From positions 1,426,001-1,490,000 of the forward strand of contig JAFCMP010000334.1 of NCBI GenBank assembly GCA_017506865.1: 64,000 bases of DNA, written 5' to 3'. Below the pieces are notes generated by a model. It searched no databases. It saw only the letters and a list, made by a program, of their open reading frames with translations, and was not told the DNA's origin. The stretch is from Tribonema minus (Eukaryota > Sar > Xanthophyceae > Tribonematales > Tribonemataceae). Position numbers and translations under genes: made by a program. Positions 10,247-23,183 of this stretch are shown here, in pieces (positions within the stretch are counted from its first letter, which is position 1; each line of letters begins with the position of its first letter).

Positions 10247-13200
10247 ATGGCGTTGTACACTCTAGGAATCGATGTTGGCGGTACCAATATAGCCGTGGGG
10301 CTTGTTACGACACTGGCGCAAGCTGATGCTGCCGTTCCTGGAACGACAGGCAGCCTCCAATCCCAATCAGCGTCGCAGCCAACATTGGCAAAAGCAGCAG
10401 GCTGTAAAGCACGTGACCCTGCTGCTGCAATTGGGGCGTCCACATGGCCTGAGATAGCAGCAACATCTCAAGCGCCGCCTGTGAGAGCAGAATGCTTCAG
10501 CTGCCAGGAGTTCAGCAGCACACCAATTGGACGAGATAGAAGCCCGGAGCAGGTGGCGGATCTCATTGCAGAGGCATGCACTGCCCTGTTGGAGCGCTCG
10601 AAGCTGGAGTTTGGGAGGGACGTCTCTTTTTGTGTGGGACTCACGAGCCCGGGACAAGTCCGGAGAGGCGTAGGTAAGTGCACGCATGTAAAGCTGTTGC
10701 TCACTTGTGCCGCTGAAATGTATAGTCAGCGTGGGTAACATCAAATAGCCATTTACAAGCCACTATTCATGCATCCACATTTTTTAGCAGACAGCAAATT
10801 GCAACCCGGCGCCAACGGTGTCGGCGGGGGGGCGGGGTGGCGGGACTTTTGACATGAATTGCTAGCAGAGAACGTTGACGTACCGGCCTGTGACAGGTAC
10901 GGTAGGTTCAAATCACTTTGAAAATGATGTGGAGCAGAATGAGCTTGAGCATAAGATAGCACAACATTCAGACGCGCACCAATCCCCAGAAATGCAACTA
11001 CAGAGAGAGCGCCTCCTGCGTGTGGCACACCGAAAGCACAGAAGGTTTGAAGCTACGCCCTTGGGTTTGCTCTGCCCCATGGCGTCTGTGCGCGCAGTTG
11101 CTCTGGCATACCTGCGTTAGCGCAAGATCAATCGCAAGTTTTTGAGGCTTACATTAGCATTCTGGCTTATTTGTTGACTTGTGCGCGCCTTGGCGTACCT
11201 GGTCTGATATCCTCTCATGCCACCAAAACAACACCGCACCATCCCGTCTCTGGCCAACACTCGCAATTAAACTCAACTTATGTAGCGGTGCTGACGATGG
11301 AGCTTCGTTGCAAACAGCATCTGCCACGAGGAAACGCTCCGTCAGTGCTTGAGCACACGAGCTGTACACTACATTGAAGTGTGAATATCAGGTGAAAATG
11401 GCTCAGGCTGCTGCTACGAGAGCCAACACGCTGTGCTTTTCCTCCTTTTCCCCCTGAAATCTTTTGTGCAGTGGTGGCAGCCACAGCGTTTCCGGCGTGG
11501 CGCGACGTGCCGCTGGGCGAGCTGGTTGCGACGCGGCTGAGCCGTGATGCAACAGCAGTGCTCATCAACGACGCCGACGCCTGCGGCCTCGCCGAAGCCG
11601 CGCACGGGTGAGAGTTCATGCTGTAATGTACTGTGATGTACAGTACATTAGGAATGTACTGAGCGAACGTGTTGGGGCGTAAACAGAGGGTTGCTCCCAG
11701 TAAATTCATGAACGGCTTTTCAAGATGCATACTTCATCAAATGTCGTGTGCACAACAAAGAAGGCGGTGCGAGCTGTGACAGGGTGGCAGCGCGGCCTAG
11801 CATGCGAATGAACTTCTTTGACGATGAACACCTTTGAAAACAAATTGTGTCTGCACAACGGAATGGCAATCCAAGCTGTGAAATGGTGGCAGTGTGGCCT
11901 GTGGCATGATGGCAGTGCTCAAGAGCGATGGAAAAGCGTGCGCCGCCGCTGCCTCTTGCTGATGCCTCGCTGCGTGGAGGTTACCAAGATGCTGCCACGG
12001 ACTTGCGGTGTCCACTGCCGTGCAACTGTACAAGACTCATGGGGCGTGGCAGTGAGGCGTTTCAAAAGCGTATCATATTTGAAAGCACATGAAAACGTGG
12101 TGCGAGGGTTTTGCTGCTGAGCAGTGAGACAACAGCAGTGCTCATCAGCGGCGCAGACGCGTGCAGCCTTGCCAGAGCAGTCCGTTGTATGTGGTGCCTC
12201 CTGTCAACATATGCTGCGTTCAAGAGAGCGGTGAGGCCAATCATCGTGCTCGTCTGAAGCGGTCTGCTGCTTACCAATCCGAATCCAATGCAGCTCCGCC
12301 ATAGCTTACCTACGGTTGAGACCAGATGCCGAGGTGCACATGCGAGTGTCAGTGCACAGCTGCCCAGCGCAAAGCACGAGAGCCTGAGTTGGCTCTTTAT
12401 CTGTACTTGACTTACTGTGCAAGTGATAAGTCACAGCGGTTTGAAAGTGAGGTGCTGTGACAGCAGAGCTCATGAGCAACAAGGCGACATGAGTGCTTAT
12501 GAGCAATGATGTGGGTAGCAGTGCTCATCAGTGACGGTTACGCGCTCAACATCGCCATGGCTGCTCGGGGATGCTGGTATGCTGTGATGGTGTGCTGGCA
12601 TTTGGATTGGCGCAGGCCAGTACATTCGAATGCTTAACACATTTAGCTGATAGCGCAAACGCGCACACATTGGCAAGTCATGTATGGATAACGGCAAGTC
12701 AAGCGCTTTAGCGTTCAGATGTCATGTGTGTGCCATGTGTGCAACGGCGCATGGCGCTGTAGTATGCGTTTACGTCAAAGTTTGGAAATGCTCATTGCTG
12801 CTCTGAGCACGGGGCTTCTCTTGAGCACTAGCATGATTTATTTACATTCCAAACATGCGCGCAAATGCTGCCTGGACGCCGCGATGCACAGCGAGTCCGT
12901 AACAGTTGGCAGTCCTTCATATCACAAAAGGTGGCGCTGCGAGTCCTGTTGCGCGCATGTCATTGAACAACGAACAGTCAGTGCTCACCATTTTCTGCCT
13001 GCTCACCATCCTTTTAATGCGCCACTTCTCAAGAATAATTGCCTCACCTTGCTATGTCACACATTGTAGTGGTGGATTGAAAGCTATGAATTCATAATGT
13101 CCATGACTCCGCCCTTTGCAACCCCACCTTGCATACATGTATGTAGGTATGGGCGGCACCACCCCAGCGCCACTTTTGTGGTGTTGACGCTTGGCACTGG

Positions 13201-16200
13201 CGTGGGGTCGTCCGTTGTGATCAATGGGGAGTGCTTCGCTGGCTCAAGGTGCGTTGCGGAGTATGGTGTGAGTCCGTGTGTCTGTACACACATGACATAA
13301 TAGCCCCTCTTGGCCAGAATGTTGATACTCATTGGTACTGCGACGTCCACCATCTGGGCTTATTTGCGCCCTGAGCGAGAATCATCCAAAAGTACATTCG
13401 GTACGCTACACTCTGACGTACATTTTCTACCTCTTGTGGGTGCATGAACTCAGGGGGTTCGCCAACAGGTCATGCTGAGCAAGGCTGCGACCACACAAGC
13501 CCCGTCTTTTCATTAATTTTCTGGGTTCATGCTGTCATGCTGTACATTGCCTGCAGTGCGTTCACTTGTAAATTCAACGATGGGAAAAAGCCACTTGTGC
13601 AGTAGAATTGAAGCAAATTGTTAGCTGTGATGCCATCAACTACAGGAGGATGTGTAGCCCCTGTTGTACTTTATGGATAGCACCAACTGCGCCATCTTTT
13701 TGTAGGCCTCCTAACTCTCATTTGAGGAAATGCGCATCTACGCATGGCGCGCCGCTGGCGCGTATCACACACATGTCTGTGGGTCCCGCCCTCCCCCCCC
13801 CCCCCCCCCAAGCCCCCCCGCTTCCATGCACATCATGCCTATGCCGAGACCTGAAAGGCCAGCCGTCAGGGCAGTGAAGCAAGAATCATGGCACGCTGAG
13901 GTGCAGGTGCCTGTCCAATGTAGGGATGGTAGCGATGCGCGCCCTGCACCACACAAGAGGCGACGGCAGAGCACTTCCGGTGCTGTTTTGTTCAATTGTC
14001 AACCATGATAAACACCGCAACGGCCGCTCATGTGAGCTTTCTGGTCAAGCACTCAACGCTCGCCGTAACCTCGTTGTGAAGGGCTCACAGCGGCGCTGCG
14101 CATAAAAATGTGAGCATTCATGACTTAGGCTGGCAAATATGAACACACCACGACCACTACTCAAAAAACATTGCAGGCGAACCTGTGACTGCTCTGGTTA
14201 TCTCAGAATTGGCTTGGCGAGAGCTTCCTTCGTTATGTTTGACTGTTGCACACTTGTTGAGACGAAATGCACAAGCAAACGAGCACCACCGCTGACGCCG
14301 TGAAACCGTCCCCCCCCCCGCTGAGCCTTCGCAGAGGGCTCATAGAGGCCGGCCACATGATTGTGGAACACGCCGGGGACAGCGCTCCGTGCTGCGCGTG
14401 CGGCCAGCGCGGGTGCCTGGAGGCCTACGCATCCGGCACTGCCGTTGCGCGCAGGGCGCGGGAGCTCGTTGCCGCTAGCAATCGGAGTGAGTTCGTAACT
14501 TGTGTCGAATGTGTGTAACAGTTGTCGAGTGTGTAACACAGCGCGGGGGCCTGGAAGCCTACGCATCCGGCACCGCCGTCGCGTGCAGGGCGCGGGAGCT
14601 CGTTGCCGCGAGCGGTCTGAGTGAGTCCGTAACAGTTGTTGGCTGTGTAACAGTTGTCGAGTGCGTCACAATCGTCGAGTGTGTAATGGCCTTCGCGCGC
14701 AGGGCGTGGGCGCTCGTTGCCGCGTGCGGTCGGAGTGAGTTCGTAACAGTTTTCGAGTGTGTGTAACGGCATGCAAGTGCCCGCCTGCTGAACAAGCAGT
14801 AGATGTTGCTTTGCGAACTGCTCTGCTTGATTAAGACTGCATTCTGCCTTGGAAACCAATATGCTTCAAGTACGTGTGCTCTGCAATAACTGTCGTTTGA
14901 CTTTGGCAGAGCAACAGTCCTCAGGAAGACCTGCCTGCGCACACACAGCACAAGCACAGAACGCGTACAAAAAAAATCAGCACATGCTCTTTTTGAAAAT
15001 GTATAGCTGCCTACATTTTTTTCTTCTACCATCAAGGCGCTGCAGCCTGAGCAACGGGCGCCACCCTCATGAATGCTCAGTCTCCAGCATCTTCATGCAC
15101 CCCTTGTGAGGCAAATATACTCCAAGTACATCTCTACAGTACAGCTCTGTCATTGCCTGCGGCAGTCCGCTCTTGTGGGTCTGGTGAATTAAGTGTAAAT
15201 CTCATGTACATGTTGGCTGACGTGGTATATCTCCACAAGCACTAGCAACTGCGATCTATTTTGACGTATTCTGTTAACCATTATTTAAATAATACCATGG
15301 GCTACATTACATGGCTGAAACACGCAAAATCTGAGGTTCTCTTGAGCGGTGTTGCTCCCCTCCTCACCCCATGAATTCATGAATTCGCAAGTTCAAGAAT
15401 TCATAATTCACAAATTTGTGAATTCATCTCGCCTTGACGCAGTGGGCGCCCTCGACGCGCGCTGGCTACGTGGTCAAGAGCACGAGACCGCAGAGCACGT
15501 TTTCCCTGTGAATTCATGAATTCATCTCGCCTCAAAGCAAGTGTTGCTCCCTGCCTCACCCCATGAATTCGTGAATCCATCTCGCCCCGACGCAGTGGGC
15601 GCCCTCGACGCGCATTGGCTACTTGGTCGAGAGCACGAGACCGCAGAGCATGTTTTCGCGGCTGCAGCGACAGGAGACGGTCTGGCTCAGGCTGTCGTCA
15701 ATGAGGCAAGTGCGTGCACTAAACAATCTACGTTCACTCGAAGAATTCATAGTTTGAGGTATACATGTGTGCACTACAATGTATATAAGTTTCACTTCAA
15801 CATTCCTGAGTCGTTATGCAGCAAGATATTTGCATCTTGAGCCTCCAGGGGTCCTGTCACTGCGGCGCCTTAGGGTTAGGGTTAAGGTTAGGGGTAGGAT
15901 TTAGGGTTAGGTTGCCTTACGGCAGCAGCAGCCCACTTGCCTAAACTCTCAGACACAAAGCTCAGCCTGAGAGAGCTGCAACAACACGTTGAAATGTCGG
16001 TTCGAGCACTCATGATTAGTGAGCAGTTGATGGGGCCATGCTCAGGGTTAGGGTTAGGGTTAGGGTTAGGGTTAGGACTGAACAACCGCTTATTGCTGAC
16101 TGTTTGGAGACTGAAGTGCAACACACCTAATTGAGGGGGGTGCCAGCCCTAACGCACAAATTGCCAAACACAATGTCGCCTAGATGTGTGGCGCATTAGG

Positions 16201-18418
16201 TGAGACGGCAAATGTGAAGTTGTCATGCAACGATCATTTGCTGATCAACTGACCCTAGTATTGTCACTGAATATCCACGTTCGGAGGCCACCGGCACTTT
16301 TGCCAATCGCAAGGTGCTACACTGAGCTGCACGCTTATTTCCAGAACAGAAAGCATTCACCTACCTCTGTTGGTATGTAACGGTGACAGGTACTGCTGGT
16401 GCAAATAATTGTGCTCCCTCATGTTGTAAATATCAATCTCACGGCGAAATTGCTCAGCCATGTTGTCCACATATCTGTCTCAGATACGCAGCCTTGGCAA
16501 CTTTTGTCGCAAGATTATGAGCTTTTTGCTGGATTTTCTGGTCAGCTCACTGCCCTGAACAAGCATGCAAATATAACAGGCATGTGAGTGCGGCATTTGA
16601 ATAATTCGTGAAGCGCTACGTCACAATAACACCTGATGCACATCAGCTGTTGCCTCACCAACTACTGTCGCTTTCTGGAAGTTGAAAGCGGTCGCTTTTG
16701 CTCTGATCCGCAGTTTTTCGCTGAGCAGATGGGGAACAGAGGAACATGATTTCTACCAGTCCAAAATTTATGCGAGCAATGATGCCCGCGTCCTAGGGCC
16801 CTGTCTTACAGGATAATGTCTTGTACGTGTGAGACTCATATCTATCACGCGGCAGACTCGAGGCTCAGCACATGTTCACCCGAGCTGAGACCCCACTGCA
16901 GTTGCGATGGTGCTGTGCCGCTTGGTTGTGCTTGCTCTCATGCAACTGGTTATCTCGGCGGTACGGCACGCAGCGGTTGGCGCGCTGCCATTAACCCTCT
17001 CCACCCAGAGGCGTGGCATGCCTCAACCTGATGCGGATGCTCGGCGCACAAGCTCGGAAAGTCAAGTTGAAGTACCAGTGTCCCAGCGCGCAGCTAGTCT
17101 GCAATCGCGCCACTGTAACTGTGTCACTGACTGCAAGGTTTCTGCTGGCGGTGGCAGAATGCAGAATGCGCTGGCACGTCAACTTCTACTCTGTTGATCT
17201 CTTGTACTTCAAAGTAAATGAATGAATACGGCGTGCCTTCCGCACATGAGGGCAGTGCTCAATTCTGACACTGTCGCATGCTGCCTCGTCTTACTGGACT
17301 CGCAGGCTGCTGACCGCCTGGGCGTGGCATGCCTCAACATGTCCCGGATGCTGGACCCAGAGGCCATCCTGTTCACTGGCGGGATGGCTGCAGCGCCGGG
17401 GCTCCTGGACAAGGTATACACTTACTTCAAGTATGTGTATACACGAACTTCACATCTGAAAACTGGGTGAAGACCTCTGAGGACGCAAGGCCTGTTCTTG
17501 CCATTGCTGCCCACGCGCGCATCGCGCGCCCTTTTGACTTGCCAGAACTGCATACACTGCGAATGTGTGGCCTTGTACAGCCAGCCCTGCATAACATTTT
17601 TATTTATAGCTGTTGTACTTTACTGATGAAGTCGCTGAGGGTTGAGGGTAGGGTGAGGGACCTGTCATGCGAGCGCGCGCACCATGTCTTGCATGCCCTT
17701 GCAGCGCCCCCAGATATGGTCGCCAGCTTTGCAAAGACACAATGTGGGCATAAGGGCCATCAGCTCGTGTACGGCCGGTCTTCTCAGTAGTGTGCTGTGC
17801 TCCTGCCAGCGTGGCTGAGACTTTACAAGTAAGAGTTGCATGCGCCAGAGGATTTCTCTCAGCGTTCGCAGCTTTCGCATCTGCTGGAGCATTGAAGCGC
17901 GCTGTCAAGTCGGTACCCGCAGCGACGCTGCCCTCACACATTGAAGTTGGTCTGCAGTTGGATGTCTTCACTAAGCAACTTCTACAGCGGGATTTCCACA
18001 GCTCTACTTGACGGCCATCCACGAAATACGTTGCAAGCGGCAGCAGCGCCCTCAGCCACCTTGAAGTCACAGCTGCAAGCTTCCAGAGGCGACTAGTGCC
18101 CTTTCTTGCACCACCTGAGCTTCATCCTTAACCTCAACTTGTACATGGTTGACTCCCCCCCTGCCCCCCCCACTCCCTCGATGCAGGTGAAGGCGGCTTA
18201 CCTCGCCCGCAGCTGGACGGCCCTCCCGAGCGACATGCTTCAACTTCAACTCAACCTTAACTTATACATGGTTGACCGACCCCTTGTTGCAGGTCAAGAC
18301 GGCTTACCTTGCCCGCAGCTGGACGGCCCTCCCAAGCGACATGCACATTGGCCCGTCACTCATCGCGCACGGGCATGCGGGGGTCACCGGCGCCGCCGTC
18401 GCTGCGCAGACGCTGTGA
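10247..18418 (+). CDS. ROK-family sugar kinase (glucokinase-like), seven exons
   Basis: Exons 10247-10673, 11472-11607, 13147-13248, 14335-14486, 15596-15705, 17306-17413 and 18293-18418 join in phase to about 386 aa. ROK kinases phosphorylate glucose, fructose or N-acetyl amino sugars with ATP. Seen here: the N-terminal phosphate loop LGIDVGGTN (6-14), SPGQV near 136, [11 protein letters not shown] with the presumed catalytic base D176, the second phosphate motif LGTGVGSS (203-210), and the ROK zinc site H229 plus CACGQRGC (C242, C244, C249) followed by LEAYASG. The C-terminus has [14 protein letters not shown] and an ALPSDM stretch. The protein is somewhat longer than bacterial ROK enzymes (about 300-320 aa), mostly from an insert after the phosphate loop (about 30-85). 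Exon 5 ends in a GC donor (GAG|GCAAGT). Bacterial ancestry with later intron gain is inferred. The exact sugar cannot be told from sequence. Four of the seven exons have truncated copies in flanking introns. Confidence 0.88.
14335..14766 (+). repeat. Triplicated donor end of kinase exon 4
   Basis: The zinc-motif exon ends at 14486 (CGGA|GTGAGT). Two partial copies follow: 14539-14620 (GCGCGGGGGCCTGGAAGCC through CTGA|GTGAGT), where the zinc-ligand cysteine codon of RGC has become GGC, and 14690-14734 (GCAGGGCGTGGGCGCTCGTT, CGGA|GTGAGT). All three end in a usable GTGAGT donor followed by CGTAAC. The intervening bases carry further GTAACAGTTGTCGAGTG repeats. Confidence 0.85.
15427..15660 (+). 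repeat. Duplicated acceptor side of kinase exon 5
   Basis: A copy at 15427-15505 (ACGCAG|TGGGCGCCCTCGAC through CCGCAGAGCACGTTTTCC) precedes the real exon at 15596. It includes the acceptor and the first 70 or so exon bases, at a spacing of about 155 bp. Both copies are preceded by AATTCATGAATTCATCTCGCC-like AT-rich palindromic sequence. Confidence 0.85.
15869..16076 (+). repeat. Interstitial telomere-type repeats
   Basis: Two tracts of TTAGGG-type units lie in the intron after kinase exon 5: 15869-15914 (degenerate) and 16044-16076 (five near-perfect GGGTTA units). They are flanked by unique sequence and so are interstitial, not a chromosome end. TTAGGG is the telomere unit of stramenopiles among others. 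Confidence 0.85.
17011..17344 (+). repeat. Partial copy of kinase exon 6
   Basis: 17011-17044 (GCGTGGCATGCCTCAACCTG, then ATGCGGATGCTCGG) duplicates an internal part of exon 6 at 17329-17362 (GCGTGGCATGCCTCAACATG, CCCGGATGCTGG), about 318 bp upstream in the intron. The copy is preceded by CACCCAGAG, a possible acceptor. Confidence 0.75.
18127..18345 (+). repeat. Duplicated acceptor side of kinase exon 7
   Basis: Unit 1 starts near 18127 (TGTACATGGTTGAC) and contains GATGCAG|GTGAAGGCGGC through GAGCGACATG (18187-18238). Unit 2 starts near 18251 (TATACATGGTTGAC) and contains the real exon TTGCAG|GTCAAGACGGC from 18293. Period is about 106-124 bp. Both acceptors are intact and both are in frame [17 protein letters not shown]. 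Confidence 0.88.
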
Positions 18419-21400
18419 CGGGGGCGTACACATGCGCGCACATCGAGGTACGTTGTGTACTCTGGAGAAGCATGCACTACTTGTTGATGACTGTGTCACG
18501 GTCAATGGCCTGCGTAGCACGCGCCGTGAAGCAGCAGTTGCACGCCCCAAAGGCAGATCATCAACAGCGTGCGGCGAGTTTGAAGTGACGCCTCGGACGT
18601 GGCAGCTACAAAGCTAAAAGCGTTATGGTTTGTGCGCGCTGCAGAAGAAAAGTAGCACGCAGGCTGGAGCGCACAGTGCTGCTCAAGAACAGCCGATGTG
18701 CTGCTGCTGGAGGATACGAGCTCCTCCAATACAGCGTTGGCATGCGCCTGTGGCGGACAATCACTGCGTTGCGGCAGCAAGAAGAAGTTGCTGCAGGGTT
18801 GTATCAGAGCACACACATCTGATGTACGGTTGGTACGAGGGCTAGCGCTCCTTCAACTTTGCACGGAATTGGGAACACTTATCAACGCCTGGGCTCAGCA
18901 TGAATCAGTCGTGCGCCAGTGCTCAGGCTGTGCGGGCGTCAGAGCTGGCTATACATATGCATCAAAAGCACGACAAGCTGACGCCCATCAGTCGCGCTCT
19001 GTGGATGTAATTTGCGCCAGCACATCACACAATTGGTGTGTGTCATACGAGCGTGGACACGCGTCGCACGTCAGACGCCACATGCTGCCAGCAGAACGCA
19101 GTGCCAGCGGCGGATCTCGCTCAATCATTCTAGAGGGGCGAAATCGAGCAATGACAAACCATTGTATGCGTTATTTCTCTTTACACCTTTGCAGGTTGGC
19201 GATACGTATCAGGCTGCAACTGTCCACAAAGCCACGGCACTTTGCCGAGTGACAATGGCCGGCCACTGTCCGCCAGCGCTATTTGTCGAGCTTTAGTTCG
19301 CAAAACAAAATTATCTTGATGGCCTGAACTACATCACTTGGACACTCCCTGCTCCCGTTGTTGGCGCAACAGCCGCCAGTGCAACTCAACAAGCGCATAT
19401 CATTTCAGCTGTGAGCTAGCTGCCAGTGACCGCTTCCAACTACCACGAACAGAACTGACTGATCATGGTTGCAGTAGCTGCATAGTTATCACACTTTTGT
19501 TTCACCCATCCAAACTGGTTGCAGGCACTTTTTAAACAAAGGCTGGTCAACTTCAACTCCAACTTCATCACGCATGAGCGCACAGCAAGTTACGGTGGAG
19601 TGACCTTGCGCGTCAGGCTCGCGCACCACACAGTGAGCGAAGTGCTACGTCAGCGAGCTACACGCAGGACGAGAGGGCTACACTACTGATACCTCGATCT
19701 CTCTTGCTGAAGGAGGAGCGTCAACGGAGACACGGAAAGCAGCGCTTGCATATGCCATGCGCGCAGCGTGCTTGCACTCTGCGCCCTGCGGCTGACTCAT
19801 GCGCAGCTTGCAGAACCAAGTTGCTGACACTGCCAGAGGCACCAGAGGTAATGGGGGGGGGGGAATTGGCATGCTGCAGGCCTTGAACTGTGCCAACTGC
19901 CAGCTGCACAGGGCAGGCTTCACAGGCTACGTTGTGCGCCGGCTGTTCAGGGCTTTTTTGGTCCAGGACGCTGTCATGAAGATCACGACAGATGCCTTGC
20001 CGCGACAGCGCTGATGCAATGCCCTAAGCCCCACGGCGGCGATATACGTTGGTAGCTGAGCATGGCCAAGCCGCTCGCAGCGGGGTGGAACGCGCTTGCG
20101 GCTTGCATATTGCAACAACCGTAGCGCTCCATCGATTGATGATCAGCAGGATGGCACTATGGGCTGACGGCTGAGGTTGGGGGGTAGGGTGGAGTTTCAA
20201 AGTTCAAGTTGTGCTGAGCGCTGCGCAATCCTCCCAACTCCCTCCATGTTGAAGGCACACGCGCCTGAGTTTGCTGCCGCCTTGCACCCTTCGCACCTTC
20301 AGCACTGCGGGGGATGGTGACCTGATATTTGTCAAGGCCGCATTAGGGTTAGGGTCAAGGGCAAGTATTGCTGAGGGGCTGGCCGGCAACATCAGCACCG
20401 CCAGGAGCGGGCATAGGTTTAGTCACGCACACAGTTTGGCTGTAATGGGCATGCACTTTTTTACTCGGTACTTCATGTAGTGCGACAGCGTAATGAGATG
20501 CTGTCTGCTTCGCCTGTTGCTGATGTGAGATGGCTGGGTGTGCTCTGGCTGGCAGAAGGTTTGACAACACGTTCTCAGCTTTGCGCGATGTGATCGTAGT
20601 GCGTGTACTCATGTCATGGCTTGTGATGCGTAGCAGAGGACAAAAGCGTTGCCACCAAGACTGCAATAAATGCTGCACACAAGCGCAGTCTTCAGCCTGA
20701 GGCACTTCCTATTGCCCGCTTTTCATGGCCTATATGTTCTGTCATTCTGGCATAGCATGCAGGACTTCCGAGGTGTGCACGTTGACGTCATATGTGACTG
20801 TGCACTTGATCACAGCCTTTTTGCAGGCATTGCAACATCAATGCCAAGCACATGTGGCCATGGGCAGAGACATGCGTATGCACTGCCAAATGAAATGCCG
20901 TCCCTGAGCCGTTAGAAGGGAGTAGCATTCACAAGAGCAAAATGCCGTCTGTTGCGTGGTTTGTCCCACCATTGCCGGCCCAAGATGCCTACACTGCCCG
21001 CAGTGTTAGGCGTCTCATGGAATGAAGGCGAGTCATGCAAGATCCTCAATGCAACATGTGATTTCCTCAAGCCAGAACACGTCATGTGTCACATGTACCC
21101 AATCTGCACTACATGACCTTTAACAGAGTCTCATGGTCGCGCATTTGCACTGACATTGAGTGCTTCAGCAAGATTGGCCATTGGGGTACACATCAGACAG
21201 AACTCTCCAAGCTTCGCCACTGCATATACAGCAGCACATGCGTGAAAGATCCACGTGGATCCCGCTTATCAAGAGCACACGGCAGCGTCTGAGCATTGAA
21301 CGCCTGCACCAAATGGTAACATGCACGCGCACATTTGAATCAGTGAAGCAGTACAAAGTGGTTCCAACTCACATCCCGCAGGCCAGCTAGCTCATACCTC

Positions 21401-23183
21401 AAAGGTGCCGTGCCTAAGCCGCATGCAGTGAGCAACCACACACACGGAATGCACTCATTGAGGACACAGGGCACCGCAGGCAGTGACGCCTCATATGCGG
21501 GACATGGCAGAAATGCTCTGCAGAAAAACCAAATATCACGCGCGACTAGCACGTGCCGGTTCTGAGACTGCACCATCAAGGCCGGCGTTTTGGCTTGTGC
21601 AATGCTGCATTTTAAACATCATTACTCAAGACAAAGCTCACTTCCTCCTGCACGTCATCCTGGCATATGGTGATGCACTCACTGAGATGATCCTCATTGC
21701 TCAGCATCCTGCACATACACCGTCTGCACCAAATATACTGTGTATAAACGCTGTTGCAATCATGCGCTGAGGTGTTCAACTCCATGATGACGACAACTAC
21801 AAGTCCACAACAGGGTACACATAATTTTTCATTATTATGCGGAATTTCTCCACTCAGCTGCCATGGCAGCATTGCAGCGACGCAGCCACCAAGTCCGGCT
21901 CAAACCCGACCGCGGGGCTACACCACCTTTGACTGGAGCCAAGGCCATGGGGGGATTTACATGCACGATAAAAACGCATTCCAATTCCGCCTGCGACTCT
22001 GGACATGTGGGACGCTGCTCATGTTCTCATGCTACGCGCTACGTGCTCTGGAACCTTCTCACCAAATGCGTGCATGGGTACGTATAGGAAATGTCATGTG
22101 CGCAGCGGCAGGCTGCCGCAGGCGCAGAGCAGCAAGCGCTCGGGAGCTTTACGAGACGCTTACAGCCGGTGTGTGGCAGCAGCAGTTGCAACGCATCTAC
22201 GGGCTTATAGGCAGGAACTTCCCACTGGCTGCACCCCTCAGGCCCCCCTGACCCCACCGATACCAGAATGGTGTACTGCAGGAGGAACCAATCACTGCAT
22301 CTGAACGGTGTCATCTATCAGTGGATGGGTGCTGGGCACACTGTCGTGTAGGGAACGGTCGAGGGAAGTATGAACGGGGAAAGGCTCCATGGAGCAGGCA
22401 GAGGAATGTTGGGCCACTCGCAAACACATTCCTGGCGGGTAGGGCTGGTACAGGCGCAAATCTTTCCGAACTTCAGCTGGTAGGCTGTGCTTGGTGTGTG
22501 CCGCCGCGTAGCACAGAGCATACGGTGCGCCACCTGTCGCAGCAACACGGTGCAGTTTAAAGTTTTAAAGTCAAAGATCGCATCGTAGAATGAGTCAACA
22601 ACCGTGTGTGCCATAGCCTACAGTTGAGTCAAAGCAGTCCCACGCCTGCATGGAGCTTTCACAAGACGGGGCAAATGTACCTCGCTGCTGGGCAACCCTA
22701 AGGGGAGTTTGATTTTGGGGTGTTGATAGAAGAGGGGGAAGTATGTTCGCGTTGGAGTCTCTCTTCAGGGAAAGGGTGCTGCATTGGATGCACATGCAAT
22801 TTGAGGTGATTGGCAATTCACGCCTGAAGCGAACATGACAAAAGTACATAATGAGGATAATTGTGTTCGTTTGGCAAAGCGTGGACGCTTGCAGCGACCA
22901 GCAGTGAGGTCAGACGCGCGCTCACCAATGCACCAGGCGAAGCAACCTCCCCGAGTTGCGATCCCACGCACATACCAATTCAAGTGCCAGTACACTTGCA
23001 GATTTCGGTAGCAAGCTGGACCTCCACCAGCTGGAACTCTTCGTTGCGCCCCGAGCGAGATTCAATAAAGAGTACAGGCAGTAGGCGAGAAGTAGCAAAA
23101 AGTACGTATGGACTTGTATTTATAAAGGCCCAAGGGAGGCCGGGTTGCCTATGCAATCGAAAAGCTTGCATCAACGCAGCAGC
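18419..23183. other. Intergenic, no gene supported
   Basis: Nearly 5 kb without an exon I can defend. Open frames (for example 18698-19252 on +) have no recognisable motif or splice context. Small items: a short TTAGGG-type tract near 20344, the inverted partner of the 9.3-kb repeat at 21497-21575, and scattered CTTCAACTTCAA words (about 19544). Confidence 0.45.
23110..23150. repeat. Short repeat shared with 37714-37760
   Basis: ACTTGTATTTATAAAGGCCC followed by AAGGGAGGCCGGGT resembles ACTTGTACCTGTAAGGCGCC followed by AAGGGAGGTTGGGT near 37714-37760. It adjoins the reverse-transcriptase remnant here and the contested ORF there, so it may be part of the same element family. Confidence 0.5.

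Noticed and set aside
10895-10920. GGTTCAAATC, a tRNA B-box-like word
   Set aside because: No A box at a proper distance and no cloverleaf can be drawn.
11154-11369. Possible relation between 11.2 kb and 56.8 kb (LFWWHERIS / LLWHDRISVF)
   Set aside because: Match is too short and the nucleotide identity around it too low to call a repeat by eye.
16044-16076. Chromosome end
   Set aside because: The TTAGGG tract is short and has exons of the same gene on both sides, so it is interstitial.
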